A DNA stretch of 64,000 nucleotides from Methylocystaceae bacterium (GCA_013373205.1 JABXIG010000003.1:248001-312000), one strand, 5' to 3'. Shown: positions 27,173-35,772, counted from the first letter of the stretch. The notes: a model not told the origin generated them from the sequence alone. Made by a program: numbers and translations.

Positions 27173-27329
27173 GACATACATCTCTTTTAAAAGGCAAATT
27201 CACAAGGTGACTATCAATGAATTAGCAAAGGCGATGCCAGTTTGTGCCATAAAGGGTGGTTTTTGCTGAAAAATTTAAAAATAATCAAAATCTAGTTGAT
27301 TTAAGTTTCGGGCTATGTTTTATACGTCA

Positions 27330-27427
27330 TTAGCAATTAGCTTCTAAACTATTTTTAAGTTAATTGACTTTCTTGGACGTTTCCTCCCAAACTTTTTAGG
27401 CTCATCTACGGATGGGCCTTTTCTTTT
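27330..27427 (+). ncRNA. Candidate small RNA with CCTCCC motif and terminator
   Basis: A promoter-like TTGATT (27296-27301), 17 bases, TTTATA (27319-27324) precedes a stretch without a reading frame that ends in TTTCCTCCCAAAC, then the stem GGCTCATC-TACG-GATGGGCC and a T-run. An anti-Shine-Dalgarno CCTCCC before a terminator is typical of several alphaproteobacterial small RNAs. The 3' half is the repeat that bounds the integrative element, and such elements often target the 3' ends of RNA genes. The identity is inferred; a family name cannot be given. Confidence 0.4.
27377..27427 (+). repeat. Left attachment repeat of the integrative element
   Basis: ACGTTTCCTCCCAAACTTTT and the following hairpin recur as a direct copy at 35838-35888. 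The 51-base copies differ by one single-base gap and three substitutions, two of which are on opposite arms of the hairpin and preserve pairing. Confidence 0.8.
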
Positions 27428-27475
27428 GGGTTTCTACCAATTATTGAATAATTTGTTAGAACTGAAAATATCCAA

Positions 27476-27507
27476 TGGCACACAATTATGGCACAAATAA
27501 TGGCACG
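27476..27507 (+). repeat. TGGCACA triplet, left end (arm-type site candidates)
   Basis: TGGCACA at 27476 and 27489 and TGGCACG at 27501, spaced 13 and 12 bases. An equivalent triplet lies at the other end (35740-35772). The arrangement suits arm-binding sites of the tyrosine integrase. Confidence 0.6.
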
Positions 27508-27576
27508 ATTTTGTAAACGGAATATATGCATATTTCATTGAATAACTTAAAATAAGTTAATTGTGATGGATTCATT

Positions 27577-27879
27577 TTAGGTGCGACTTAAATTGAGATG
27601 CCGGTGTTCGATGTCACAACATATGACATGCCAAATATCGTTCAGTGTTTGGTTTAATGATTCAGTCTTTTCTAATCGAGAATTAGTTGCAGCATGATCG
27701 CGTGCTTCCATCACTCGCATATAGCAATACAGCATTGTGTCCAACGACATTGCTTTGTTCCTGCTGATAGATGAACTCGTCCAGCTTCCTCGACGGCCAC
27801 ATAGGCGGCTGAATTCACGCTGGGTCTTTACGATGCCACTTGCTTTCATCTGGTTGTAGGTTTCTCTCACGGGTTTCAT
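27577..27879 (-). CDS. Small element protein, DUF6626-like
   Basis: A 100-residue soluble protein. MKPVRETYNQMKASGIVKTQ and EFSRLCGRRGSWTSSSISRN resemble a small family (DUF6626) found in alphaproteobacterial mobile elements; the function is unknown. The CGRRGSWTSS part may form a helix-turn-helix-like DNA contact. The ATG at 27879 has GGAG seven bases upstream; an earlier start at 27954 does not. It is the first gene inside the left end and reads outward. Confidence 0.55.
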   Translation of the reverse strand: MKPVRETYNQMKASGIVKTQREFSRLCGRRGSWTSSSISRNKAMSLDTMLYCYMRVMEARDHAATNSRLEKTESLNQTLNDIWHVICCDIEHRHLNLSRT

Positions 27880-28025
27880 ATGTTTCTCCGGGTGGCTGTT
27901 GTTGTAGTTATTTATCAATTTAAGTTGAGCATAATATGCAATTTTTATGGGCATAATATGAATCTATCAGGCGTGATATTTTCATAAATACTGCATGAGT
28001 AGTGATACAAATTGAGAGGAATACT

Positions 28026-28427
28026 ATGCTTATAACTGACGTGGCCCCCACACTATATGAGGCGACCGCAAACGACGATTGGCACGGTTCAGGCAACGGG
28101 CTTTACCGCATACCGGTGCGAGTAACTGGCTATTTGGTGGGGCGGCTAAAGCCATTCCATGGAAATCGCATTTCAGCCAGACTGGAAACAATAGGTGTTG
28201 ATATAGATAACATTCGTCGGGTGATCATAAACGACGAAATTGAAGGTGGACAAACAATCCAATTTGACGGAGATGTCGGTGTCTTTGCGAGGGACATCAT
28301 CTCAGCTTTAGAGGCTGTGACAATGCCAGATTATCTGGTTGCTATTGGCGATTCATGTGAATCCCAGATTGACAGATTTTCAATTGGGTTGAACCTCGGA
28401 GAACAGATAACGCTGGCAATTTTATAA
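28026..28427 (+). CDS. Hypothetical element protein
   Basis: A 133-residue protein that I do not recognise, with no signal peptide or membrane helix. It has mixed alpha/beta character (GLYRIPVRVTGYLVGRL, then VDIDNIRRVIINDEIEGGQT). AGAGGAA lies six bases before the ATG at 28026. It is the first of three closely spaced plus-strand genes leading to the Rep gene, so it may act in replication or its control. Confidence 0.5.
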   Translation: MLITDVAPTLYEATANDDWHGSGNGLYRIPVRVTGYLVGRLKPFHGNRISARLETIGVDIDNIRRVIINDEIEGGQTIQFDGDVGVFARDIISALEAVTMPDYLVAIGDSCESQIDRFSIGLNLGEQITLAIL

Positions 28428-28474
28428 ATACTACATCCGCAGCACTCGCTGCACTACAATGGATGGAGTTAATT

Positions 28475-28699
28475 ATGGATGATGACAAGCCATGCCCAAA
28501 ACCGTATCCACCAACGTTACCGGGGCATATTTGGGTTGGGTTCGAACCCAACTGGCGAATGATGACACCAAAAGAAGCTGCACGCGAATGGTATGAACGC
28601 ATGATGGCAAAAAGAGAAAGGAACAAAACAGAAACAAATAAATTGACCGATTCAGCAGAGCCATGTGAGAAGGCAATTTCTGAAACTAAAAACGAATAG
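28475..28699 (+). CDS. Small hydrophilic element protein
   Basis: A 74-residue protein that I do not recognise. The Pro-rich start (CPKPYPPTLPGHIWVGFEPN) is followed by a helix with many Lys, Arg and Glu (KEAAREWYERMMAKRER). GGAG lies six bases upstream of the ATG at 28475. It ends eight bases before the Rep gene, so the two are probably one transcript. Confidence 0.5.
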   Translation: MDDDKPCPKPYPPTLPGHIWVGFEPNWRMMTPKEAAREWYERMMAKRERNKTETNKLTDSAEPCEKAISETKNE

Positions 28700-28707
28700 G
28701 AGAACTC

Positions 28708-29256
28708 ATGGAGTTCAACATTCAAGAAAAGCCTGATAAGTATCGCGAAGCGATACGGCGGTGGGTCTTGGCATACGACTGGTCCATCGCACTTTCCTAC
28801 ACCTTCACTTTCTCTGAAATCATCGCAGCAAGCGAGAAGTGGACCATGAAGAACACACAGTATTTCTTTAACTGTGTGGATCGTGGTGTCTACCGCACGC
28901 TGCAACGTCGTAAGGGTCTTCGCTGCCAGCGGTTCAACATTTTGGAGCAGGGCAAGCAGGGTGAGAATTTCCATATCCATGGAATTATCGCCGTGCCGAC
29001 TGACGACAAGGCAAAACCAGAGTATCGTTCATTGAACGGTCTTCGTGGTTTGATGCGTCACGTTTGGCTGAACAAGATGATTTGCAATCGCCAGATCATT
29101 CCGCACCGCTTCGAAATCAAAGACGTAAACTTTGGAAGCTACTCCCCTGAAAAATGGATTTCATACATCACTAAAGACGTTAATCAGGGTGATTTTGAAA
29201 CTTCTAACCTTGCCGTGCCGGGTAGTATCCGTTTCGGTGCCACCCATCTTCGCTAA
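28708..29256 (+). CDS. HUH-type replication initiator-like protein
   Basis: A 182-residue protein. NFHIHGIIAVP near residue 89 carries the HxH metal motif of HUH endonucleases, with beta strands on each side, and WISYITKDV near residue 151 supplies a candidate catalytic Tyr and Lys. HUH Rep proteins nick one strand and start rolling-circle replication of plasmids, phages and some integrative elements. The protein is short compared with plasmid Reps (200-350 residues). AGGAG lies six bases before its ATG. The large palindrome about 300 bases downstream could be the matching origin, but this is unproven. Confidence 0.68.
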   Translation: MEFNIQEKPDKYREAIRRWVLAYDWSIALSYTFTFSEIIAASEKWTMKNTQYFFNCVDRGVYRTLQRRKGLRCQRFNILEQGKQGENFHIHGIIAVPTDDKAKPEYRSLNGLRGLMRHVWLNKMICNRQIIPHRFEIKDVNFGSYSPEKWISYITKDVNQGDFETSNLAVPGSIRFGATHLR

Positions 29257-29506
29257 CCTAGAGGTGCTGCATTCGTAGCACCTTCAACTACAAAAGAGGC
29301 CATTGGTCGTGCGGGTATTCTTCACGGCAGATGCGTAGCCCAATATCAGCTACTATCGATAAGCCGAGATTTCGATTTTTGCTTGTTAATAGTAGAGGTA
29401 TATCCAGAACAAACATTCACACAAACAAAGTCACATAAACAACGACACGGCAACATCAACATGGTAAAGAAATATCCATATACAAAACTGAAGTATCTTT
29501 ACCAGC

Positions 29507-30377
29507 ATGTATCATCAAATACGACAAGCACGACGACAGCAGAAATACAAACAAGCCGAACTGGCGAAGCTCGTGAAGATCAACGTTGATCTTCACGAGC
29601 TTCGCCATCGAAAATGGTGCGGGAACGATTCAATTATTCATCGCCGTAACCAAAGCTCTTGGCCTTCATATCCAAAACAAACCTGACAATACATCAATCG
29701 GCGAATGGCTCGCAGCCGTGCGTCAGCAACGAGGCATTTCCCAACGGCAATTAGTCGAACGATCCGGCATTTCACGCCCGACTATCAAAGCCATCGAAAC
29801 AGGAAGCACAGGCCGTGTGACAAGCATGATTACCATAATGAGGGCATTGGGCCTAAAACCGCGTTTAAGCCGCCGTGGACGCTCTATGGTGCCACAGAAC
29901 GGCAATGATGTGGTTTACACGCCCAGACCGCTTGCACGGTGGGTTGTAGAGCATTTCAAACCATCGGGCCGGATGCTCGAACCCTGTTTCGGTGATGGAG
30001 CTTTTGCTGAACAGATGCCCGGTTGTGATTGGTGTGAAATTAACAAAGGTCGGGATTTTTTCGAATACCATGGAAAGGCCGATTGGATCATTACCAATCC
30101 ACCATGGAGTTATCTTCGCGAAATTCTTCAACACAACATGAAGCTGGCTGACAATATTGTTATGATCATCACACTCAACTCTCTGTGGACGCGAGCACGA
30201 AAGAAAGGCATCAGTGATGCTGGGTTTGCGATCCGTGAAATCATGCTGATTGACACCCCACCATCACCGTGGCCTTACACGGGCATGCAAGTAGGTGTCG
30301 TTCACTTTTCGCGTGGGTGGACAGGGGACATCAAGATGACGGATCATCGCAGCATCGCCCCCGTTCACTACGAGTAG
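29507..30377 (+). pseudogene. Tandem-HTH adenine methyltransferase fusion, frameshifted at a palindrome
   Basis: From an ATG at 29507 the frame reads MYHQIRQARRQQ then QAELAKLVKIN, the first half of an XRE helix-turn-helix. The second half, SFAIENGAGTIQLF, is in the +1 frame. The rest of that frame holds a second HTH (ISQRQLVERSGISRPTIKAI) and a methyltransferase core with MLEPCFGDGAF (SAM loop) and the catalytic NPPW. The sister gene at 32456-33310 has the same tandem-HTH plus methyltransferase plan. The break falls exactly in the perfect palindrome at 29562-29607. Translation from a TTG at 29586 or a later start could still give the second HTH and enzyme. Confidence 0.7.
29562..29607. repeat. 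Perfect 46-bp palindrome
   Basis: Positions 29562-29584 are the exact reverse complement of 29585-29607, with no unpaired centre (CAAC-GTTG). The left arm codes LAKLVKIN of the first HTH. Removing the four bases GTTG leaves a hairpin with a CAAC loop and restores the open frame at family length. Confidence 0.95.
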
Positions 30378-30381
30378 CACT

Positions 30382-31653
30382 TTAAGCTGGCTGTGGTGCA
30401 GGACGTGGAGCCGTAGGTGCTTCCATAGCAACATCGTCCCGGTAATCGACAGCATGCTCTTCACAGTGCTCTATTACGACTTCAAGCCATGTATCATACC
30501 AAAACCATGACGTCGCGACCATCACGCCGTAACCTTTACCGGGGTTCTTAGCATCCAGATCATTCCATAGTTGAGCGTGATGATGTTGCTGAAAACGAGT
30601 AAAACCCAATCTATGAACATAATCACGAATTTCTGTCCAGCGATACTTTTGGCGTTCCCTATCTTGGATTAGGATACGGTTGATTTCAACTTCATCGTCG
30701 GACCCCGCTTTGACGATTTCAACAACCTCATCAGCCTTGTTTCGGTTATTGACCTTCTTTTGGACAAGAGCTACCCGATATGCATAGCGAGGATCATTGT
30801 AGTCTTCATCGCTCAGCCCATCTTCAAACTCGGCGTTAAAGGCACGAATGTTACCCGGCAGATCATCATAACGAGTTAGTTCTTTACGCTGGTCCATGCT
30901 GATACCAGAGAATTGCAACGCCAGTGACATTTCACGATCCAAAGCATATTGCCGACCAAAAAGATTAGCTACCCAGTGATTGTAGTTTAAGCAGCATGCT
31001 TGGAGCTTGGCACTGACGGCATCATCAATCCGACTGGTGCACTGGTGTTCGATCTCGTGGCGAATTTCAAGCAAATATGTAAGGTTGCGAACGGTATGTT
31101 CATCCAATGGACATTCTGTCATCGCAAGGCAGGCCGTCAGATCGAAATGACGTTCGGCCCCGTGCTTTGTCAATTTCGGGGTGCCGTCTTCTTCACGATA
31201 CACATAATCGAAATCATGGTTTCTATAAAAATGATGCAGCAAATAGACCCATGCGATAGATGCCAGCACAATGAAGTTTTCGGATTTGAAATAGGCGGTC
31301 GGATTGTTAAAGGCCTGAACAGCGGCCATCATGGCTTCGCGACTCTTGACTAACAGTTCTTCGCTATCCAGATGCAACCCAGTCTTAGGGTCAATATTCG
31401 GCCATGTTTCCAAGAAACGTTGTAGGGTGCCATTTGAGGCAATCGGTTGCTCGACATACTTTTGTGCAGCAACAGATAACTCTCCCCCTTTTATGACCTC
31501 TTTGATTTCACTGATCCGAGCATGGTTAATGGATCGGCTGGGGCGTGTAAAATACGCCAGAATGTCCTGATCTTTTTTGAAGTCGCCGCATAGTAACATC
31601 GCCTTTACTAAGGACACTTCCCAATCTTCTAAACGATTTCCACGTTTTGCCAT
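30382..31653 (-). CDS. DUF3644-like protein with HEPN-type motif
   Basis: A 423-residue cytoplasmic protein. ELLVKSREAMMAAVQAFNNP followed by AYFKSENFIVLASIAWVYLL matches the DUF3644 family, common in mobile and defence regions. LLEIRHEIEHQ near residues 195-205 fits the RxxxxH motif of HEPN ribonucleases and sits after an all-helical stretch as in HEPN folds. The C-terminal half has a predicted DNA- or RNA-binding-like basic part and a Pro-rich tail. It lies between the two methyltransferase genes. An RNA-cutting defence or toxin role is a hypothesis based on the motif and setting. Confidence 0.65.
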   Translation of the reverse strand: MAKRGNRLEDWEVSLVKAMLLCGDFKKDQDILAYFTRPSRSINHARISEIKEVIKGGELSVAAQKYVEQPIASNGTLQRFLETWPNIDPKTGLHLDSEELLVKSREAMMAAVQAFNNPTAYFKSENFIVLASIAWVYLLHHFYRNHDFDYVYREEDGTPKLTKHGAERHFDLTACLAMTECPLDEHTVRNLTYLLEIRHEIEHQCTSRIDDAVSAKLQACCLNYNHWVANLFGRQYALDREMSLALQFSGISMDQRKELTRYDDLPGNIRAFNAEFEDGLSDEDYNDPRYAYRVALVQKKVNNRNKADEVVEIVKAGSDDEVEINRILIQDRERQKYRWTEIRDYVHRLGFTRFQQHHHAQLWNDLDAKNPGKGYGVMVATSWFWYDTWLEVVIEHCEEHAVDYRDDVAMEAPTAPRPAPQPA

Positions 31654-31667
31654 GATTGTGGGTGTTC

Positions 31668-32351
31668 CTATTTTTTACAATCAACTGGGTAGCTGAAACC
31701 CCTGAAAACACCCGGCTGGTCATTGAAGTTAATACCTTCATCATGCTTCACTACTTGGTATTCTGAGCTTTCTTTGTGATACCAATAACTTTGCGGGTTT
31801 ACTAATTTGGCTGTTCGCTCGCTTATATAGCCGCCTTTGCCAAATCGGTGCTCCCCGTGGTTATTGGCCTGAACTTGCATGTGTAAATGATTGACGCGGC
31901 CACCCCATGCACCTGTGCTGGATACACCACCAACTTTTTGTCCGCGAGTGATATAATCACCGGTTTTGACAAGTGTGGAGTCCATGTGCACATAGCTGGC
32001 GTAAATGTGATTACCGGTTATATCTTTGCCTGCGTAGGTTCTGACGGTATGTCCGTCCAATCCATCTTCTCCTGCAAAAAGAACTTGCCCACCATGTGCA
32101 GCCAGAACAGCGGTGTGTTCTGGTGCTGTAATGTCCATACCTTTATGTGGGATATGACGTTTGCCTCCGCCGGGGCCATACCAAGATTTAAATGGTGACG
32201 TTACGGGGTAACAACCATCGGGCATTTTCCAGTCAGCTTTCTCTTTTAAGGAGGCGATAGGGTCTTCATTAACCGGAACCGTGACACAACCAGAAATGGC
32301 TACAACAACTGCTAAAGCTGAGATGGATTTTAGAGATGACTGGAATTTCAT
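31668..32351 (-). CDS. M23-family peptidase lipoprotein
   Basis: A 227-residue envelope protein. The signal ends in ISGC, a lipobox near residue 21. KRHIPHKGMDI and the later VNHLHMQVQ hold the His and Asp residues of the LytM/M23 zinc site (H-x3-D and HxH), so it is likely an active peptidoglycan endopeptidase. A cell-wall enzyme on an 8-kb element could help in transfer or release. The ATG at 32351 has AGGGGA nine bases upstream and places the lipobox correctly; an upstream start at 32450 does not. Confidence 0.8.
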   Translation of the reverse strand: MKFQSSLKSISALAVVVAISGCVTVPVNEDPIASLKEKADWKMPDGCYPVTSPFKSWYGPGGGKRHIPHKGMDITAPEHTAVLAAHGGQVLFAGEDGLDGHTVRTYAGKDITGNHIYASYVHMDSTLVKTGDYITRGQKVGGVSSTGAWGGRVNHLHMQVQANNHGEHRFGKGGYISERTAKLVNPQSYWYHKESSEYQVVKHDEGINFNDQPGVFRGFSYPVDCKK

Positions 32352-32455
32352 TTTGTGCGTTCCCCTGTGTATTACTCCCAAGCATGACATGAATAGAACA
32401 ACCACGCCGTAATGCGATGAGGAGGATAGCAACCATACAGCGTTTTGCAAACCGT

Positions 32456-33310
32456 TTATGCGGATGCAGGAAGGTGCGTGCCGGGGATCAATTTAAGCAG
32501 GTCATCGATGATATGGGAACCACCCCAGATCGCCAACATGGACGGAAACGGTGCTTGTTGACTGCTGGTGCCGAATTTTAATCTTTTCTTGATGAAAATA
32601 ATGTCTGCCTTGCCTGCGATTTTGTCGTGAAAATAGCCGGTGTTCGTGCGGCTGGGCAGCAGGGCAATAATGGTCTTCGCATTACCGTTCTTGTATTCAG
32701 TGTCGGCACGGTCGATCCAGTCTGAGATGGTGCTGTATGGCCCGTTCAGCCAGATATATTGGCCCTTCCATTCTTGGGCGAGGCCGTCGTGTGATTCGTA
32801 GAAATGGCTCCGGGCATTGACCAAACTGTTTTGATTACTGGCGACGTCTATGCAAAATTCTGGGACCACTTGGTGGATCAATTTAAGAAATTCGGCAGAT
32901 GTATTCCACGCATCGGTGTCGCCTTTTTGAAAGTGACTTCGTTTGTGGTCTCGCACAAAGAGTTTGATGTTGTAACGTTCAGCAATGGCATGAAGACTGC
33001 TGATGCGTCCTTGCCCTCGTTCTAATCGGATGATTGTTGGTTGGCTCAGGCCGCATCGTTCGGCCATACGACGCTGAGAGTGTCCGTGACGGCTGCGGAG
33101 ACGCTTGATCTGACCGCCTATACTGGAAGCACGCGGTAACCCGCTTAGTTGTATATGTAAACATCGCAAGATCGTTTCCAGCGTCTGAACGGTTCCTTGG
33201 CCACGTTCTACATTCCGCACGGCATCAATAGTCAGTCCGGCCCGTTCAGCTAACTGTGCCTGCGTGAGTAATGACCGCTTCCTGTGGTTGCGTATTTGAT
33301 GGCCGAACAT
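32456..33310 (-). CDS. Tandem-HTH fused to phage-type DNA adenine methyltransferase domain
   Basis: A 284-residue protein. Residues 3-52 and 66-112 are two XRE helix-turn-helices (LTQAQLAERAGLTIDAVRNV and HSQRRMAERCGLSQPTIIRL). Residues 130-280 match the phage DNA N6-adenine methyltransferase family: AEFLKLIHQVVPEF, FCIDVAS, WLNGPYS, IIALLPSRTNT and FPSMLAIW. The catalytic motif, normally NPPYS, reads NGPYS here. That change at the first Pro may weaken or change activity. The HTH pair would tie methylation or DNA binding to gene control on the element. Compare the frameshifted relative at 29507-30377. Confidence 0.75.
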   Translation of the reverse strand: MFGHQIRNHRKRSLLTQAQLAERAGLTIDAVRNVERGQGTVQTLETILRCLHIQLSGLPRASSIGGQIKRLRSRHGHSQRRMAERCGLSQPTIIRLERGQGRISSLHAIAERYNIKLFVRDHKRSHFQKGDTDAWNTSAEFLKLIHQVVPEFCIDVASNQNSLVNARSHFYESHDGLAQEWKGQYIWLNGPYSTISDWIDRADTEYKNGNAKTIIALLPSRTNTGYFHDKIAGKADIIFIKKRLKFGTSSQQAPFPSMLAIWGGSHIIDDLLKLIPGTHLPASA

Positions 33311-33345
33311 GATAACGAAATTCCAGTATTATTTTGGAAAAATTG

Positions 33346-34005
33346 TTAGCATAATTCGATTCGTGTCAAAATATTTTTTACCGTGGTTGGGTGCCATCGT
33401 CCGCCGCGTTGTGTTTTAATTCCGCGAGAGTTCATCGCTGCTGCGATGCCGGAGAGAGTGGTAATGCCGAATGCTTTGATTTCAGAAATAATCGGCAAGA
33501 TGTTTTGAGCGTGGTTGTCGGCTTGGAAGCGTTGAGTGGCGTGGCCTTTTTGTCGGCAGGTTTCTTGGTCAGTGCGAACCGGGTTTGCGAAACCAAGTTT
33601 CTTTGATGACTGGGCAAGGGCTTTTTTCGTGCGATCAGCAATAGTATTTGCTTCCTCCTCGGCCACGAGTGCCATGATGCCCACGACAAGCCGGTTTGCA
33701 GATGGCATATCACATGCTACGAATTCGATGCCACTGTCGCGAAGCGATAGTAGAAAGGCTGCATTGCGAGCCAGACGATCCAGTTTGCCGATTATCAGAG
33801 TTGCTCCGGTTTGTTTGCAGTGGGCCAATGCCTTGTTGAGTTCCGACCGATTGGTTTTGCGACCGGATTCAACTTCGGTGTAATGAGCAATGGCTTCGGC
33901 ACCGTTCAAATAGTTTTCAATCATTCGTCGCTGTGCTTCCAGACCGAGACCGGAAGTTCCTTGGCGTGATGTGCTGACCCGATAATATGCGATGTATTGC
34001 TTCAT
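33346..34005 (-). CDS. Serine recombinase (resolvase family)
   Basis: A 219-residue site-specific recombinase. YYRVSTSRQGTSGLGLEAQ holds the catalytic Ser (about residue 10), and IIGKLDRLARN is the conserved Arg region. The C-terminal part, ITTLSGIAAAMNSRGIKTQR then GGRWHPTTV, is the short recombinase-domain helix-turn-helix found in phage-like resolvases. The ATG at 34005 follows CGGAG at good spacing. It sits 43 bases after the integrase gene on the same strand. The element thus has two different recombinases. Confidence 0.82.
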   Translation of the reverse strand: MKQYIAYYRVSTSRQGTSGLGLEAQRRMIENYLNGAEAIAHYTEVESGRKTNRSELNKALAHCKQTGATLIIGKLDRLARNAAFLLSLRDSGIEFVACDMPSANRLVVGIMALVAEEEANTIADRTKKALAQSSKKLGFANPVRTDQETCRQKGHATQRFQADNHAQNILPIISEIKAFGITTLSGIAAAMNSRGIKTQRGGRWHPTTVKNILTRIELC

Positions 34006-34048
34006 TCTTGGCTCCGGTTTCTGTTGGTTATAAAAGGTCAACGGTGGT

Positions 34049-35701
34049 TCACGTTTTATAACTGACCGGTTTGATCAGGTGCTCGATGCCGAATGTTTGG
34101 GTTTTTAGCCCTTTGAGCAAAACTGATGGCGGTATTTGATCAGCATATTTTGCAGCGGCATCTTTCTTCATGCCCCATCCGGCGACAGTCTTCCAATCGA
34201 CCTCCCGAAAGTTATCATTATTGTTTGCGTAGAATTTGAACGTATGACGATACGAATGAAACTTATTTTTGTCATTCCATATGCCACGTTCCACCATCCA
34301 TTCTTTCATGGTTTTTTGCGGAATGCCGACATAGTGGTTGTTTGTTTCTGTTGTATGGACATCGGCAAATACCATTTCTTCTTTGGCGGCTTTACGAAGT
34401 TTAACATATTCAATGAAACCCCAATCAATCAGCTTGGGATGCACGGGTAACCATCGCGGCCTGTCGGTCTTTGTATGTGGAAGGTGGATGACCCATATAT
34501 CGCCAACGTCCAAGAAAACCGATTCAGTGGCCATAGAGAATATTTCATTGCCCCGCATTCCGTGGAAGAGTGCCAGTAATGGTGCCCAGCCCCAATTATT
34601 GTGTCTTGTCGGTTCCCAATCGGTGAATAAGTCAATCAATTGTTCTTGTTTCAGATTTGTCCGTTTGGACCCTATGGTTTTTCCCCGAATGCCAATCGCT
34701 GGGTGTGACAAATTGTATTTGCTTCCATATTCAGCGGTTAGCCAATTAAAGAACTGCGTAATCTGACCGATGTATTTTTCCGCAGTATCATTCTTCAATA
34801 ATGTCGGTATTGGTTTGGTTTCAAGCTTGAGGCCATCTTTTTTGTTCTTTGCGATGATTGCATCATTGTCGGCGATGATTTTTAGGACTTTGTTGGCCTG
34901 TTCTTTTGGGGAAGTATCAGTTCTCCACCAGTTGTATGGGAGGTGGTGAATAATTTCTCTGATGTCGTAAATGTCGTCGCGAACCACGGAACCAATAGGG
35001 TGGTCTGCATAATGTGCTTCAAGAATTCGTAGCAAGGTTGAATAGTTGCTGCGTTTCTTATTTCCCTTTTTCGGATCAAGAAAAGTATTGATTGCATCCT
35101 GAATAGTCGGTTGGGTCAGGTAAGCTGGACGTTCCCCGATATTGTTTATGAGTGTCGATGCTAATATTTCAAGTTGGGACGGATCATCAACGCGAGGCGA
35201 AAGTTTTGATGCAATAATATTCTGTAGGGCGGCTGTCTTTGTATGATTGGCTAAATCGGCATGCGTTGCGAGCAAGAGCTTGTGTTGAAGTTCTGTAAGA
35301 TACCGAGGGTCGATTGTGTCCCCATGGCTCTTGACAGCTTCTATGATGAGAAGAGCGGGGTTGCGATGTGGGTCAGCACGCTTGGATCGAATGTCATTAA
35401 CGATACGGTCAAGGAGCCGCTGTTCGTCCATTGCAGCCATGGTGCGAATGATGGTCGGTTGAGGTCTGGCAGCAAGAAACATGGCTTTTAATTTGGCGGT
35501 ATGGGACTGTTGTAGAATGTCAGCCATGGCGGGGTCGCTGGTTCCCAATGTGAAACGAACATGTTCATGGTGTTTCAGTTTGGCTTTTTTGCCATGATCA
35601 TATTCATAATGTTCGGGGAGATCGCCTCGGATGTCTGATGGTATCGTCAGCTTGTAATGGTATCTGCCACCGCGTTGCGTAGTATTCGATATTTTTTTCA
35701 T
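34049..35701 (-). CDS. Tyrosine recombinase (phage-type integrase)
   Basis: A 550-residue integrase that would insert and excise the element at its flanking repeats. The catalytic set is visible: Arg in LFHGMRGNEIF (near residue 378), Lys in PHTKTDRP, HSYRHTF (H-x2-R near 477), and Tyr in AAKYADQI near residue 519. The N-terminal 250 residues contain the arm- and core-binding domains. The position next to the right repeat and the inward reading direction are typical. The ATG at 35701 is preferred to a TTG at 35737. Confidence 0.85.
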   Translation of the reverse strand: MKKISNTTQRGGRYHYKLTIPSDIRGDLPEHYEYDHGKKAKLKHHEHVRFTLGTSDPAMADILQQSHTAKLKAMFLAARPQPTIIRTMAAMDEQRLLDRIVNDIRSKRADPHRNPALLIIEAVKSHGDTIDPRYLTELQHKLLLATHADLANHTKTAALQNIIASKLSPRVDDPSQLEILASTLINNIGERPAYLTQPTIQDAINTFLDPKKGNKKRSNYSTLLRILEAHYADHPIGSVVRDDIYDIREIIHHLPYNWWRTDTSPKEQANKVLKIIADNDAIIAKNKKDGLKLETKPIPTLLKNDTAEKYIGQITQFFNWLTAEYGSKYNLSHPAIGIRGKTIGSKRTNLKQEQLIDLFTDWEPTRHNNWGWAPLLALFHGMRGNEIFSMATESVFLDVGDIWVIHLPHTKTDRPRWLPVHPKLIDWGFIEYVKLRKAAKEEMVFADVHTTETNNHYVGIPQKTMKEWMVERGIWNDKNKFHSYRHTFKFYANNNDNFREVDWKTVAGWGMKKDAAAKYADQIPPSVLLKGLKTQTFGIEHLIKPVSYKT

Positions 35702-35739
35702 TTTCGCACCATATTTCCGAGAACTGTGGGAAATCAAAA

Positions 35740-35772
35740 TGGCACAGTTCTATGGCACAAAATAATGGCACA
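35740..35772 (+). repeat. TGGCACA triplet, right end (arm-type site candidates)
   Basis: TGGCACA at 35740, 35753 and 35766, spaced 13 and 13 bases, in the same orientation as the left set (27476-27507). It overlaps the region upstream of the integrase start, so integrase binding could also repress its own gene. Confidence 0.6.

Noticed and set aside
28342-28980. A 212-codon minus-strand frame
   Set aside because: It is antisense to two plus-strand genes with good ribosome sites, one of which has a clear HUH motif.
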